From NCBI GenBank assembly GCA_050180895.1, contig JBFXDS010000016.1, forward strand, positions 20,035 to 84,034: a stretch of DNA of 64,000 nucleotides, in the 5' to 3' direction. Shown piece by piece: positions 53,144 through 61,209 of the stretch. The stretch is from JBGPEQ01 sp050180895 (lineage in GTDB: Bacteria; Pseudomonadota; Alphaproteobacteria; Dongiales; Dongiaceae). The notes under the pieces are model-generated. The model did not search any database and was not told the DNA's origin. It saw only the letters and a list, made by a program, of their open reading frames with translations. Numbering within the stretch: the stretch's first letter is position 1; every line of letters starts with the position of its first letter. The translations under genes were made by a program, and so were the position numbers.

Positions 53144-53701
53144 TCACTCGCTCGGCGTCACCGCCTCCGGGTGAGTCACCGTCACCGTGATCGTGCGCTC
53201 GCAGGAGCCGAGGCAGGCGATGCCGGCGATCGGCCCGTCCGCGCCGCGGAACACGTAGATCCGGTCCATGTCGCCACGATTGTCGGTGAGATCGACGGTG
53301 TAGGTCTGGCTCACCTCGCCCGGCACGGCGAAACCGGCGCGCCGCGCGAACAGCCGCTCGGCCCAGGCGCCGTCGTCAGGGCTTGCTTCCCGCACGGCGG
53401 CGGCCACGAAGTATGAATCGTTCGGACCGCTCGCAGCGTCGCCGCCGGCCGGAATCCCGGTCCAGCGCGCGTCCTGATGGATCTGCCAGGCATCGCCGGA
53501 GGCCGGCACCAGCGTGTGGCCGGTATCCGTGCAGATGATGCGCATCCAGTATCCGGCCGGCGCGGGCAGCTGCAGGATCGCGTCGGCCGGCGCGGTCTCG
53601 CAGCCCACCGGCGCCTGCAGCGTGTCCGCCTCATGCGCCGCCGCGGTGCTGCCGAAGATCGCGGCCGAGGCAAGGATGAAGAGTTGCGCGCGTGTCTGCA
53701 C
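53144..53701 (-). CDS. Exported protein of unknown function
   Basis: A 185-residue secreted protein. The start is taken as GTG at 53699-53701 because it has GGAG six bases upstream and is directly followed by a signal peptide (TRAQLFILASAAIFGSTAAA). The mature protein has four cysteines (VGCETAPAD, RIICTDTGH, IACLGSCERTITV), which could form two disulphides in the periplasm. No family is recognised. Its neighbour is a small lipoprotein in the same direction. Confidence 0.7.
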   Translation of the reverse strand: MQTRAQLFILASAAIFGSTAAAHEADTLQAPVGCETAPADAILQLPAPAGYWMRIICTDTGHTLVPASGDAWQIHQDARWTGIPAGGDAASGPNDSYFVAAAVREASPDDGAWAERLFARRAGFAVPGEVSQTYTVDLTDNRGDMDRIYVFRGADGPIAGIACLGSCERTITVTVTHPEAVTPSE

Positions 53702-53789
53702 CGGTCGCTCCGATATTGCGTGCCAGATTATCGGCGGCAGTCGCCGATCGCAATCCGTTGCCGCACGTCGGCTGCGTAGCATCCCGCCG

Positions 53790-54803
53790 TCATTTCCGCG
53801 CGCGCGTCTCTACGGTCGCCAGCATGACCCCGCCGATGACCAGGCCGGCGCCCGCCGCCTGCACCGGGTTCATCGATTCGTCGAGCAGCAGGATGCCGAA
53901 GACGATGGCGGCGACCGGTCCCACGGCGCCGATCATCGCCACCTGATTGGCGCCGATGCGGCGCAGCGCCTCGGCCGTCATGAAAATCGGGATCACCGTG
54001 CAGACTGCGGCGATGACGACCGTCAGCGCATAGACCTCCTTCGGCAACGCCAGGGCCGAGAGCGGCCGCAGCAGCAGGAACTGCAGGATGCAGCACAGGC
54101 AGGCCGCGCTCACCGCCAGCGCGGCGAAGCGGACGGCGCCGATGCGCTGCGCGACCTCGGCGCCGATGACGAGATAGACGGCGTAGGCGATGGCGCTGCC
54201 GAACACCAGCGCCGCGCCCGCCGCTAGGTCCAGGTTCTCGCTGCCGATCGCCGCCGACAGCACCAGCGCGACGCCGGCATAGGTGACGGCCAGCGCGGCG
54301 ATGTCGCGCCGGCGAATCGGCTTCTTGAAGAAAGCGGCGGACAGCAGCACGACGATGGTCGGGTAGAGGAACAGCAGCAGCCGGCCGACCCCGGCGCTCA
54401 CATATTGCAGCCCGAGGAAGTCGAGCGTGCTCGCGAGGTAGTAGCCGATGGCGCCGAGCCCGAACACGGCCAGCAGCTCGCGGAAGCTCAGCATCGACAT
54501 CCGCCCGCCGCGCGCCGACCACAGCGCCGCCGCCAGGAAGAACGGCAGCGAGAACATCATGCGCAGCGCGATCAGCGTGATGGGATCGCGGACGTAGCCA
54601 TAGGCGATCTTGATCAGCACCGGCCGCAGCGCGAACGCCACGGTGGCGACGACGGCGAGCGCGATGCCGGTGAGGCGGTAGCGGCGGGCGTGCAAGGGGG
54701 TGCCGGTCGATTGAAGCAGCGCGATCGATACGGCATCGCCGGAGATTTGGCAAACGCCGCCGCAGTCCGACCCGGGAGCGGGATGACAATGTAGGTATAT
54801 CAT
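53790..54803 (-). CDS. EamA/DMT family transporter
   Basis: A drug/metabolite transporter with ten hydrophobic segments in two EamA repeats. The first repeat runs from ALAVVATVAFALRPVLIKIA to LGLQYVSAGVGRLLLFLYPT, and the second ends in GPVAAIVFGILLLDESMNPV. It probably exports amino acids or metabolites. The start is uncertain: ATG 54803 adds about 40 polar residues and overlaps the divergent promoter, while TTG at 54695 (MHARRYRLTG) gives a normal N-terminus. Confidence 0.85.
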   Translation of the reverse strand: MIYLHCHPAPGSDCGGVCQISGDAVSIALLQSTGTPLHARRYRLTGIALAVVATVAFALRPVLIKIAYGYVRDPITLIALRMMFSLPFFLAAALWSARGGRMSMLSFRELLAVFGLGAIGYYLASTLDFLGLQYVSAGVGRLLLFLYPTIVVLLSAAFFKKPIRRRDIAALAVTYAGVALVLSAAIGSENLDLAAGAALVFGSAIAYAVYLVIGAEVAQRIGAVRFAALAVSAACLCCILQFLLLRPLSALALPKEVYALTVVIAAVCTVIPIFMTAEALRRIGANQVAMIGAVGPVAAIVFGILLLDESMNPVQAAGAGLVIGGVMLATVETRARK

Positions 54804-54811
54804 GCTATAGA
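54783..54811 (+). promoter_or_regulatory. Sigma70-type promoter of the Tat-protein/ompA pair
   Basis: ATGACA (54783-54788) and TATAGA (54806-54811) with a 17-base spacer. It lies in an AT-rich stretch 50 bases before the start at 54861, which itself has AGGAGGGG. Confidence 0.5.
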
Positions 54812-54860
54812 AAAGGACAACGAACGACAAAGAAACAACTAGAACAGGAGGGGCGAGAAC

Positions 54861-55346
54861 ATGGGCGGTGAGAAGATTACGCGCAGAACATGTCTGATCG
54901 GCAGTCTCATCGGTGTGAGCCTGATGGGCATGGGAATCGCGCCGGGATGGGCGCAGACCGAGGCCATTCAAAGCCAGGATACCAACATCGGCGGCCTCGT
55001 CGCCGACGTCACGCAATGCAAGCGCAAGGATGGCGTGCTGACGATCAAGGTACGGGTGCGGAATACCTCCGGCGAAAAGGTCAACATCTACTTCACGGAC
55101 GGACCGGCCGCCTACGACCAGTACTACCTGACGGCGGGCGACAAGAAGTACTTCGTCCTTCGGGACACCGAAGACAAGCCGCTGGCGACGAACAAAAACG
55201 GCCAAGGCTATACCAACGTCGACATCGAAAAAGACGGCAGCTACACTTGGTGGGCGAAATATCCCGCTCCGCCAGCGGAAGTTGCCAGCGTTACGTTCTA
55301 TACTTCGTTTGCGCCGCCGTTCGAGGACGTCCCCATTACGGACTGA
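54861..55346 (+). CDS. Tat-type secreted protein of unknown function
   Basis: A 161-residue exported protein. The signal has a twin-arginine start (KITRRTCLIGSLIGVSLMG) and cleavage is likely near GWAQ. The mature domain is beta-rich: VRVRNTSGEKVNIYFTDG, YYLTAGDKKYFVLRDTEDKP and SYTWWAKYPAPPAEVASVTF. It resembles immunoglobulin-like domains of the DUF4352 kind, which are often extracellular. The OmpA-like gene follows after 11 bases, so they are likely co-expressed and might interact at the outer membrane. Confidence 0.78.
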   Translation: MGGEKITRRTCLIGSLIGVSLMGMGIAPGWAQTEAIQSQDTNIGGLVADVTQCKRKDGVLTIKVRVRNTSGEKVNIYFTDGPAAYDQYYLTAGDKKYFVLRDTEDKPLATNKNGQGYTNVDIEKDGSYTWWAKYPAPPAEVASVTFYTSFAPPFEDVPITD

Positions 55347-55357
55347 ACGAGGTCGCC

Positions 55358-55942
55358 ATGGCTCACGTCGGTTCGAGAGCACGCCTCACGTCCATGCTGG
55401 CCGCAGCCGCGGTGACGTTGGCCGCACCCGTCGCTACCTCGGCGCAGGATGAGGCCACGCAGATCGGGACGGGCAAAGTGCTGGACATCGTGCCCAAGGT
55501 ACTCGACATCGAAGGCATGTCGCTCGGCGTCGAGGGCACGCTCGCCGACCTCGGCGCCAAGGTCACGGAAAAGGAGATCAAGATTGCGCTCTCCGGCGAC
55601 ATCCTGTTCGACTTCGACAAGGATACCCTCAGGCCCGATGCCTTCCCGACTCTCGAGAAGATCGCCGAGGTGTTGGCGCAGTATCCCGGTGCTCCTGTGC
55701 TGATCGAAGGCCATACCGACAGCAAGGGCAAGGAGAAGTACAACCAGAACCTGTCGGAGCGGCGCGCAGCATCGGTCAAGACCTGGCTGGTGGAGAACGC
55801 CGGCGCCGACGGCGGCCGCATCAAGATCAAGGGCTGGGGCGAGGCCAGGCCGGCCGTGCCCAACGAGAAGCCCGACGGCAGCGACGATCCCGACGGCCGC
55901 CAGCAGAACCGCCGCGTCGAGATCACCATCAAGACCGGGTAG
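55358..55942 (+). CDS. OmpA-family peptidoglycan-binding protein
   Basis: A 194-residue periplasmic protein with a signal peptide (LTSMLAAAAVTLAAPVATSA) and a C-terminal OmpA domain. The domain begins at ILFDFDKDTLRPDAFPTL and contains LIEGHTDSKGKEKYNQNLSERRA (Asp and Arg contacts to diaminopimelate), ending in NRRVEITIKTG. A short region before it (residues 25-75) is unassigned. There is no beta barrel, so it is a peptidoglycan anchor or partner of the upstream secreted protein. Confidence 0.9.
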   Translation: MAHVGSRARLTSMLAAAAVTLAAPVATSAQDEATQIGTGKVLDIVPKVLDIEGMSLGVEGTLADLGAKVTEKEIKIALSGDILFDFDKDTLRPDAFPTLEKIAEVLAQYPGAPVLIEGHTDSKGKEKYNQNLSERRAASVKTWLVENAGADGGRIKIKGWGEARPAVPNEKPDGSDDPDGRQQNRRVEITIKTG

Positions 55943-55957
55943 GGCCGGCGGCCCGGC

Positions 55958-57145
55958 TCACTGCCGCGTCCGCGTGAACGACCATTCGACCTTGATCTTT
56001 TGAACGGAGCCGTCTTCGCGAAACTCGAAGTCAAGCGTGAATTCCCCGCTCACCTCCGCCTGTTCCGGGCTCTCGAGGCGGCCGGCTATGTAGGTTATGT
56101 CCGGCATCCAGTTCGGAATATGGACCGTGAAGTCCTGATCGGGGTCCGTATAGCTGATGGGCAGAGAGCCGCCGCGTTCGATGCCGCGATAGAGCGCGCG
56201 CGCCCGCGCGTACGTCTCTTCGCGGAACCTCATCTCCAGAAAATACCACCCAGGCTCGCCCGCGTTGAACGCTTTGTCCTGAGCGCCGTAGTAGTGATCC
56301 GAGAGCTCCGGAATGTATGATGCGAAGGCGTGCGGCGGCCGGTACGGCGCCGAAAGCGGGGTTTCGATCGCGGTCATGTTGCCCCGGAGGTAGCGGTAGC
56401 CCGCGAAGTCGTCGCCCGTCAGTTTCCCTCTTGCCGTACCTGTCATTGTCACGGTCCTGACGCCCATCGTTCCCCCCAGGTCGCTAATCCAATTCTGATC
56501 GGCTTGAATCTCATAGTCGATCTGCTGGGGTTCGAGGTCTTTGATCGGAACGCGTGGACCGTCCGGCGGGCCTGCGAAAGCGAACCGATTGTCGACTTCG
56601 AGGAGTCTGATTCGGTACGTGGCCCGCCAATCATGCCAACCGTACTCGGCGCTGTTGGCACGGTTCTCGATGCGAATCGTGCCATCCCACGCGTAGGTTG
56701 GATGGCGGTCTGTTTCCGTCGTTGCGGGCGGCGCTACGCCAGTTCCTTGGCCGGTCCCAGGCGGCAGCGACGTCAGCGGCGTCAGCCAGATCCATGTTAC
56801 GTCCCTGCGGGCAAGGGAGCTGCTCTCGGTGACGACCTTGTCCGCATCGATCGACACCAACGGTCCCGGATGCACGGAGCCGTCGCGCAGATGCACCTCG
56901 TCGCGCATGGGATCCTGCGGCTGCGGCGGCGGCAGCTCGGCGTCGAGGCCGATGTAATAGATCGAGGCGCGCGGAACGTCTGCACCCTCGAACCTGCAGA
57001 TTCCAGCCGCATAGCCTTCGACTGTCCCGGTCCTCATGCCATCGGCGCCGATCAGCGTATCGTCGGCCCTCGCGGCGGCCGAGAACGCTGTCCCGACAAG
57101 GACGAGCGCGAGCAGGAGCCATCGGTGCACGGGCCGGGCGAGCAT
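55958..57145 (-). CDS. Secreted protein of unknown family, tandem paralogue 1
   Basis: A 395-residue exported protein with a signal peptide (WLLLALVLVGTAFSAAARA). After DDTLIGADGMRTGTVEG comes a block nearly identical to the neighbour: ASIYYIGLDAELPPPQPQDP followed by MRDEVHLRDGSVHPGPLVSI. A Pro/Thr-rich linker separates this from a larger beta-rich part that ends in EWSFTRTRQ. Two Cys-free Trp-rich segments and WIWLTPL are shared with the paralogue. No known domain is recognised. The gene lies 19 bases downstream of the paralogue's stop and converges with the ompA gene. Confidence 0.75.
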   Translation of the reverse strand: MLARPVHRWLLLALVLVGTAFSAAARADDTLIGADGMRTGTVEGYAAGICRFEGADVPRASIYYIGLDAELPPPQPQDPMRDEVHLRDGSVHPGPLVSIDADKVVTESSSLARRDVTWIWLTPLTSLPPGTGQGTGVAPPATTETDRHPTYAWDGTIRIENRANSAEYGWHDWRATYRIRLLEVDNRFAFAGPPDGPRVPIKDLEPQQIDYEIQADQNWISDLGGTMGVRTVTMTGTARGKLTGDDFAGYRYLRGNMTAIETPLSAPYRPPHAFASYIPELSDHYYGAQDKAFNAGEPGWYFLEMRFREETYARARALYRGIERGGSLPISYTDPDQDFTVHIPNWMPDITYIAGRLESPEQAEVSGEFTLDFEFREDGSVQKIKVEWSFTRTRQ

Positions 57146-57164
57146 CGCTGTCAATCGCCGGTCT

Positions 57165-58382
57165 TCATGGCTGGTCCGGGACTCGCGCGCGCGTGAACGA
57201 CCATTCGATGGTGATCCGCTCGCGGTCCCGATCTTCCGTACCGCCGGGACCTTGCTCAGGGTACGTGTGACGGCCACGGACCTCCGCCTGATCGGGATGG
57301 TCGAGTCGGCCGATGACGCCGACCGCGCCGTCCATGTGGCTTGGAATCCAATGCAGGAAGTCCTCATCCGGATCGGGAAAGAACGGCGGCTCCCGGCCGC
57401 CGCGCTCGATGCCCCGGTAGTAGGCCCGCTTCTCCTGCGGGGATTCGTAGGGAAAACGGCCGACCCAGATAACGTACCATCCGGGTTCGACAGGCTGACT
57501 GACCTTGTCGGAATAGTCAGTGTAATCAAAGCCGGAGGCCAGCGATTCGGGCACTCCCTGCGTCGCCGGCAGCGGCGTCAGGATGCGCACGATGTTGCCA
57601 TACACTCCGTACCGTCCATACCGCCCGCCGTCGCGCATCCGCTCGCCGCTGAGACGTCCGCTCGCCGCGCCCCGCATGGTCACGTCGGCGTAAATGATCT
57701 CGCCGGCCGCGTTGGTCTGCAAAGTGAAAGCTCCGCGGTCCCAGTTCTGGTCGGCGTGAAACTCATAGGCGAGATCGAGGGGCATGAAGGCGGCGCTGGG
57801 ATAGTCGGTGCCGTCGCCCCCCGGAGTGGTGCCCTCCGGCACTTCGAGGAACTTCACCCGATATTCCGCCTTCCAGAGATGACGCCCGGCTTCGCCGCTG
57901 TATCGGTTCTCGACCGTGACCGTGCCGTTCCATTCGTAGGTCGTCCCTTCTTCCTCCGGAGTCGGCGCGGGCGCGGTCTGTCCTTGGCCGCCGAGCCTCG
58001 GGGTCAACCAGATCCAGGCGACCTCCGTGCGCTGATGAGTGGCGCCCTCGGTCACGACGTTGTCGGCGTCGATCGACACCAGCGGCCCTGGATGAATCGA
58101 CCCGTCGCGCAGATGCACCTCGTCGCGCATGGGATCCTGCGGCGTTGGCGGCGGCAGCTCGGCGTCGAGGCCGATGTAGTAGATCGAGGCCCGCAGAACC
58201 GGCGCGCCGTCGAACGTGCAAACGTCGCCCGCGCAGCCTTCGACCGACCCGGTCTTCACGCCATCCATGAGGATCAGCGTATCTTCCGCGGGCGCGCGTC
58301 CGGCCGCCGCCAGCGACGACGCGACGACGAGCGTCAGCAGGAGGCTGCGAACGACCGGAAAATCCCTACGCCGTCGGGCCAT
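57165..58382 (-). CDS. Secreted protein of unknown family, tandem paralogue 2
   Basis: A 405-residue exported protein with an Arg-rich signal peptide (VRSLLLTLVVASSLAAAGRA). The domain order matches its neighbour: TLILMDGVKTGSVEG, then ASIYYIGLDAELPPPTPQDP and MRDEVHLRDGSIHPGPLVSI, WIWLTPR, a linker, and a C-terminal part ending in EWSFTRARVPDQP. The shared block is much more similar than the rest. Two cysteines in GCAGDVCTFDG are absent at full strength in paralogue 1. The start ATG at 58380-58382 has GAGGGG upstream. Function unknown. Confidence 0.75.
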   Translation of the reverse strand: MARRRRDFPVVRSLLLTLVVASSLAAAGRAPAEDTLILMDGVKTGSVEGCAGDVCTFDGAPVLRASIYYIGLDAELPPPTPQDPMRDEVHLRDGSIHPGPLVSIDADNVVTEGATHQRTEVAWIWLTPRLGGQGQTAPAPTPEEEGTTYEWNGTVTVENRYSGEAGRHLWKAEYRVKFLEVPEGTTPGGDGTDYPSAAFMPLDLAYEFHADQNWDRGAFTLQTNAAGEIIYADVTMRGAASGRLSGERMRDGGRYGRYGVYGNIVRILTPLPATQGVPESLASGFDYTDYSDKVSQPVEPGWYVIWVGRFPYESPQEKRAYYRGIERGGREPPFFPDPDEDFLHWIPSHMDGAVGVIGRLDHPDQAEVRGRHTYPEQGPGGTEDRDRERITIEWSFTRARVPDQP

Positions 58383-58482
58383 GCGCCCCTCACGACGATC
58401 CACCCGAAGGCGATCCTATCGCTCCGATCCTCGGCACGGAAGCCTGTCCGTCGGGGCGGCATCCAGCGGTGAATTGACTCCC

Positions 58483-59007
58483 ATGACAGGGTTGGGGGAG
58501 CATGGACGCGCCGCAGAAGACATGTCGGTGCCTACCATGGGCGGGGACAGCAAATTCTGGATGTTCTTCGGCGCCATCTGGTTGCTCGTCGGCCTGGGCT
58601 TTGCCGTCGTCAGCCTGGGCGCGCTCCTGTTCGCCGATCCCGCGGACATGGACGACCCGGCCCTCCTGTGGGTGTTCCTCCCCGTGGGCTTGGTCCTCGG
58701 GGCCGTCGGCGGCTTCATCATCCGTCGCGCGCTCATGATTGCGGCGCGCGACAAGCGGCTGATGCAGTCCGGCATCCAGCTCACGGCCACGGTGACCGAC
58801 GTCCGCCGCAGTCCGATCGACATCAACCGCCAGGCGCGCTGGCACGTGCATTATCGCTACGACTACAGTGCCGGTCGCAGCTTCGAGGGGCGAAGCCGCG
58901 CCCTGCCCGGCGAGACGGTCGAAAGCTTCAAGCCGGGCGATTCGGTGCTCATCAAGGTGGACCCCCGGCAGCCGGCGGAGAGTCTCTTCCTCGGCGCGCC
59001 GCCATGA
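58483..59007 (+). CDS. DUF3592-family membrane protein
   Basis: A 174-residue protein with two membrane helices (FFGAIWLLVGLGFAVVSLGA and LLWVFLPVGLVLGAVGGFII). The C-terminal domain is of the DUF3592 type: LTATVTDVRRSPIDINRQAR, HYRYDYSAGRSFEGRSRALP and VLIKVDPRQPAESLFLG. Such proteins are common membrane proteins of unknown function. The start is not decided; ATG at 58522 or 58537 are alternatives with similar weak ribosome sites. Confidence 0.8.
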   Translation: MTGLGEHGRAAEDMSVPTMGGDSKFWMFFGAIWLLVGLGFAVVSLGALLFADPADMDDPALLWVFLPVGLVLGAVGGFIIRRALMIAARDKRLMQSGIQLTATVTDVRRSPIDINRQARWHVHYRYDYSAGRSFEGRSRALPGETVESFKPGDSVLIKVDPRQPAESLFLGAPP

Positions 59008-59059
59008 GTGCCGCGAGCCGCCGTGTCTCGTCGGTCCGATGTCACCAGGGAGCGCTTTC

Positions 59060-60745
59060 ATGACCGCAACTGCGGGCGGCTCGCAGGCAGCCAGGCCCAT
59101 CACCATGTTCGGTCCCGATTTCCCCTTCGCCTACGACGACTGGGTGAGGCATCCGGCGGGCCTCGGCCGCGTGCCGGCGGAGCGTCACGGCACCGAGGTG
59201 GCCATCGTCGGCGCCGGGATCGCCGGGCTCCTGACCGCCTTCGAGCTGATGAAGCTCGGCCTGAAGCCCGTGGTCTATGAGCCCGGCCGGCTCGGCGGCC
59301 GACTGCGCTCCATGCCGTTCGAGGGCGCGGAAGGTGTGATCGCCGAGCTCGGCGCCATGCGCTTCCCCATCTCCTCCACCACCTTCTATCACTATCTCGG
59401 CCTCGCCGGACTCGAGACCCGGCCGTTCCCCAATCCGCTCGCGCTGGCCACCCCCTCGACCGTCATCGATCTCGAGGGCGAGACCGTCTATGTCGAGAAG
59501 CCGGAGGACTTGCCGCCCATCTTCCGCGAGGTCGAGGCCGCCTGGAACGAGGCGCTGGAGCAGGGCGCCGGCTTCTCCGCCATGCAGCGGGCGATCCGCA
59601 AGCGCGACGCGGCGGGCATCAAGGCGATCTGGAACGCGCTCATCCCGAGCCTGGACGAGCGCACCTTCTACGGTTTCGTCGCCAAGTCCGACGCCTTCGC
59701 CCGCCGCTCCTTCCGCCACCGCGAGATCTTCGGCCAGGTCGGCTTCGGTACCGGCGGCTGGGACACCGACTTTCCCAACTCCATGCTGGAGATCCTGCGC
59801 GTCGTCTATACCGACCAGGACACCAGCCAGCGCCTCGTCGTCGGCGGCGTCGAGCAGCTGCCGCGCCGTCTGTGGAAAATGTCGCCGGTCGACATGGCGC
59901 ATTGGCCGCGCGGCACCACGCTCGACGCGCTCCACGGCGGCGGCCCGCGGCCCGGCGTCGCCCGCATCGCCCGGCGCGACGAGGACGGCCGCTTCCTCGT
60001 CACCGACCGCTGGGGCGACACCCGCGCCTACGACGCCGTCGTCGCCACCTGCCAGACCTGGCTGCTTTCCACCAACATCGAGACAGAGGAGCGCCTCTTC
60101 CCGCAGAAGACCTGGATGGCCATGGACCGCACCCACTACATGCAATCCTCGAAGACCTTCGTCATGGTCGACCGTCCGTTCTGGAACGCGCGCGATCCCA
60201 AGACCGGCCGCTACGTCATGAGCCAGACCCTCACCGACCGCCTCACCCGCGGCACCTACCTGTTCGACAACGGGCCGGACAAGCCGGCGGTGATCTGCCT
60301 CTCCTACACCTGGATGGGCGATGCCCTGAAGGTGCTGCCCTACCCGGCCGAGAAGCGCGTGAAGCTGATGCTGGGCGCGCTGCAGAAGATCTACCCCAGC
60401 CTCGACATCGCCCGGCACATCATCGGCGATCCCATCACCGTGTCCTGGGAGTCCGACCCCGATTCCCTCGGCGCCTTCAAGGGCAACCTGCCCGGCCACT
60501 ACCGCTACCAGCGCCGCATGTTCTGCCACTTCAAGGAGCAGGAGGCCCTGCCGCCGCACCAGCGCGGCATCTTCCTCGCCGGCGACGACATCTCCTGGAC
60601 CGCGGCCTGGGTCGAGGGCGCCGTGCAGAGTGCCCTCAACGCCGTCTGGGGCGTCGCCCGCCACCTCGGCGGCGAGACCCCGAAGGACAACCCCGGCCCC
60701 GGCGACAAGTACGACGCCATCCAGCCGCTGAAGCTGCCGGATTGA
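59060..60745 (+). CDS. FAD-dependent amine oxidase, tryptophan 2-monooxygenase-like
   Basis: A 561-residue flavin amine oxidase. The FAD dinucleotide site is VAIVGAGIAGLLTAFELMKL with the ribose-binding Glu in VVYEPGRLGGRLRS, and IAELGAMRFPISSTTFYHYL fits the substrate-facing part of IaaM/tryptophan 2-monooxygenases. The C-terminal FAD motif is GIFLAGDDISWTAAWVEGAV. It would oxidatively decarboxylate an amino acid to an amide, as in indole-3-acetamide formation, or be a related L-amino-acid oxidase. The start has AGGGAG upstream. A DUF1330 gene and a class V aminotransferase follow. Confidence 0.87.
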   Translation: MTATAGGSQAARPITMFGPDFPFAYDDWVRHPAGLGRVPAERHGTEVAIVGAGIAGLLTAFELMKLGLKPVVYEPGRLGGRLRSMPFEGAEGVIAELGAMRFPISSTTFYHYLGLAGLETRPFPNPLALATPSTVIDLEGETVYVEKPEDLPPIFREVEAAWNEALEQGAGFSAMQRAIRKRDAAGIKAIWNALIPSLDERTFYGFVAKSDAFARRSFRHREIFGQVGFGTGGWDTDFPNSMLEILRVVYTDQDTSQRLVVGGVEQLPRRLWKMSPVDMAHWPRGTTLDALHGGGPRPGVARIARRDEDGRFLVTDRWGDTRAYDAVVATCQTWLLSTNIETEERLFPQKTWMAMDRTHYMQSSKTFVMVDRPFWNARDPKTGRYVMSQTLTDRLTRGTYLFDNGPDKPAVICLSYTWMGDALKVLPYPAEKRVKLMLGALQKIYPSLDIARHIIGDPITVSWESDPDSLGAFKGNLPGHYRYQRRMFCHFKEQEALPPHQRGIFLAGDDISWTAAWVEGAVQSALNAVWGVARHLGGETPKDNPGPGDKYDAIQPLKLPD

Positions 60746-60766
60746 CGAACCGCTGCATGCCCGCCA

Positions 60767-60849
60767 TGCGTCCTTCGACAGGCTCAAGATGAGGGAGAGT
60801 CTTGGTGGCACACACAATCTACCTCATCCTGAGCCTGTCGAAGGACGCA
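60767..60849. repeat. 83-bp inverted repeat family, copy D
   Basis: Full-length copy with centre CTTGGTGGCACA, in the same orientation as copy C. One base differs in the left arm (CTCAAGATGAGG). It lies between the flavoenzyme gene and the DUF1330 gene. Confidence 0.9.
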
Positions 60850-60890
60850 CCGAGTCAGTCCAAGTCTCTTCCCATGGAGGAGCGAATCCC

Positions 60891-61178
60891 ATGCCCGCCT
60901 ATCTCATCGCCGACGTCGAGGTCCACGACCCGGACGCCTATGCCGAATACCGCCGGCAGGTCCTGCCGCTGGTGCAGAAGCATGGCGGCCGCTTCATCGT
61001 CCGCGGCGGGGCGCATCGAGTGCTGGAGGGCGATTGGGCGCCGCGGCGCCTCGTCGTCATCGAGTTTCCGGACATGGCGACGCTCGATGCCTGGTACGGC
61101 TCGCCCGAATACGCGAAACTGATCGCGCTCCGTCAGCGCGTTTCGCGCGGCTCCCTCGTCGCCGTCGAAGGCGCCTGA
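60891..61178 (+). CDS. DUF1330-family protein
   Basis: A 95-residue ferredoxin-like dimeric alpha-beta barrel protein. Signatures: AYLIADVEVHDPDAYAEYRR, HGGRFIVRGGAHRVLEGDW and RLVVIEFPDMATLDAWYGSP. DUF1330 members are small cytosolic proteins of unknown role, often near catabolic enzymes. GGAGGAGCG precedes the ATG. The class V aminotransferase starts 31 bases later, so the two probably share a transcript. Confidence 0.92.
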   Translation: MPAYLIADVEVHDPDAYAEYRRQVLPLVQKHGGRFIVRGGAHRVLEGDWAPRRLVVIEFPDMATLDAWYGSPEYAKLIALRQRVSRGSLVAVEGA

Positions 61179-61209
61179 CCTTCCTCCCCAGCGCAAGAGA
61201 ACATTGCCC

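Noticed and set aside
59042..60817. 591-codon minus-strand open frame opposite the flavoenzyme gene
   Set aside because: It begins inside repeat copy D and is antisense to a gene with full FAD motifs.
60767..60849. Repeat copies as CRISPR
   Set aside because: The copies are single, kilobases apart, with no regular spacers and no cas genes.
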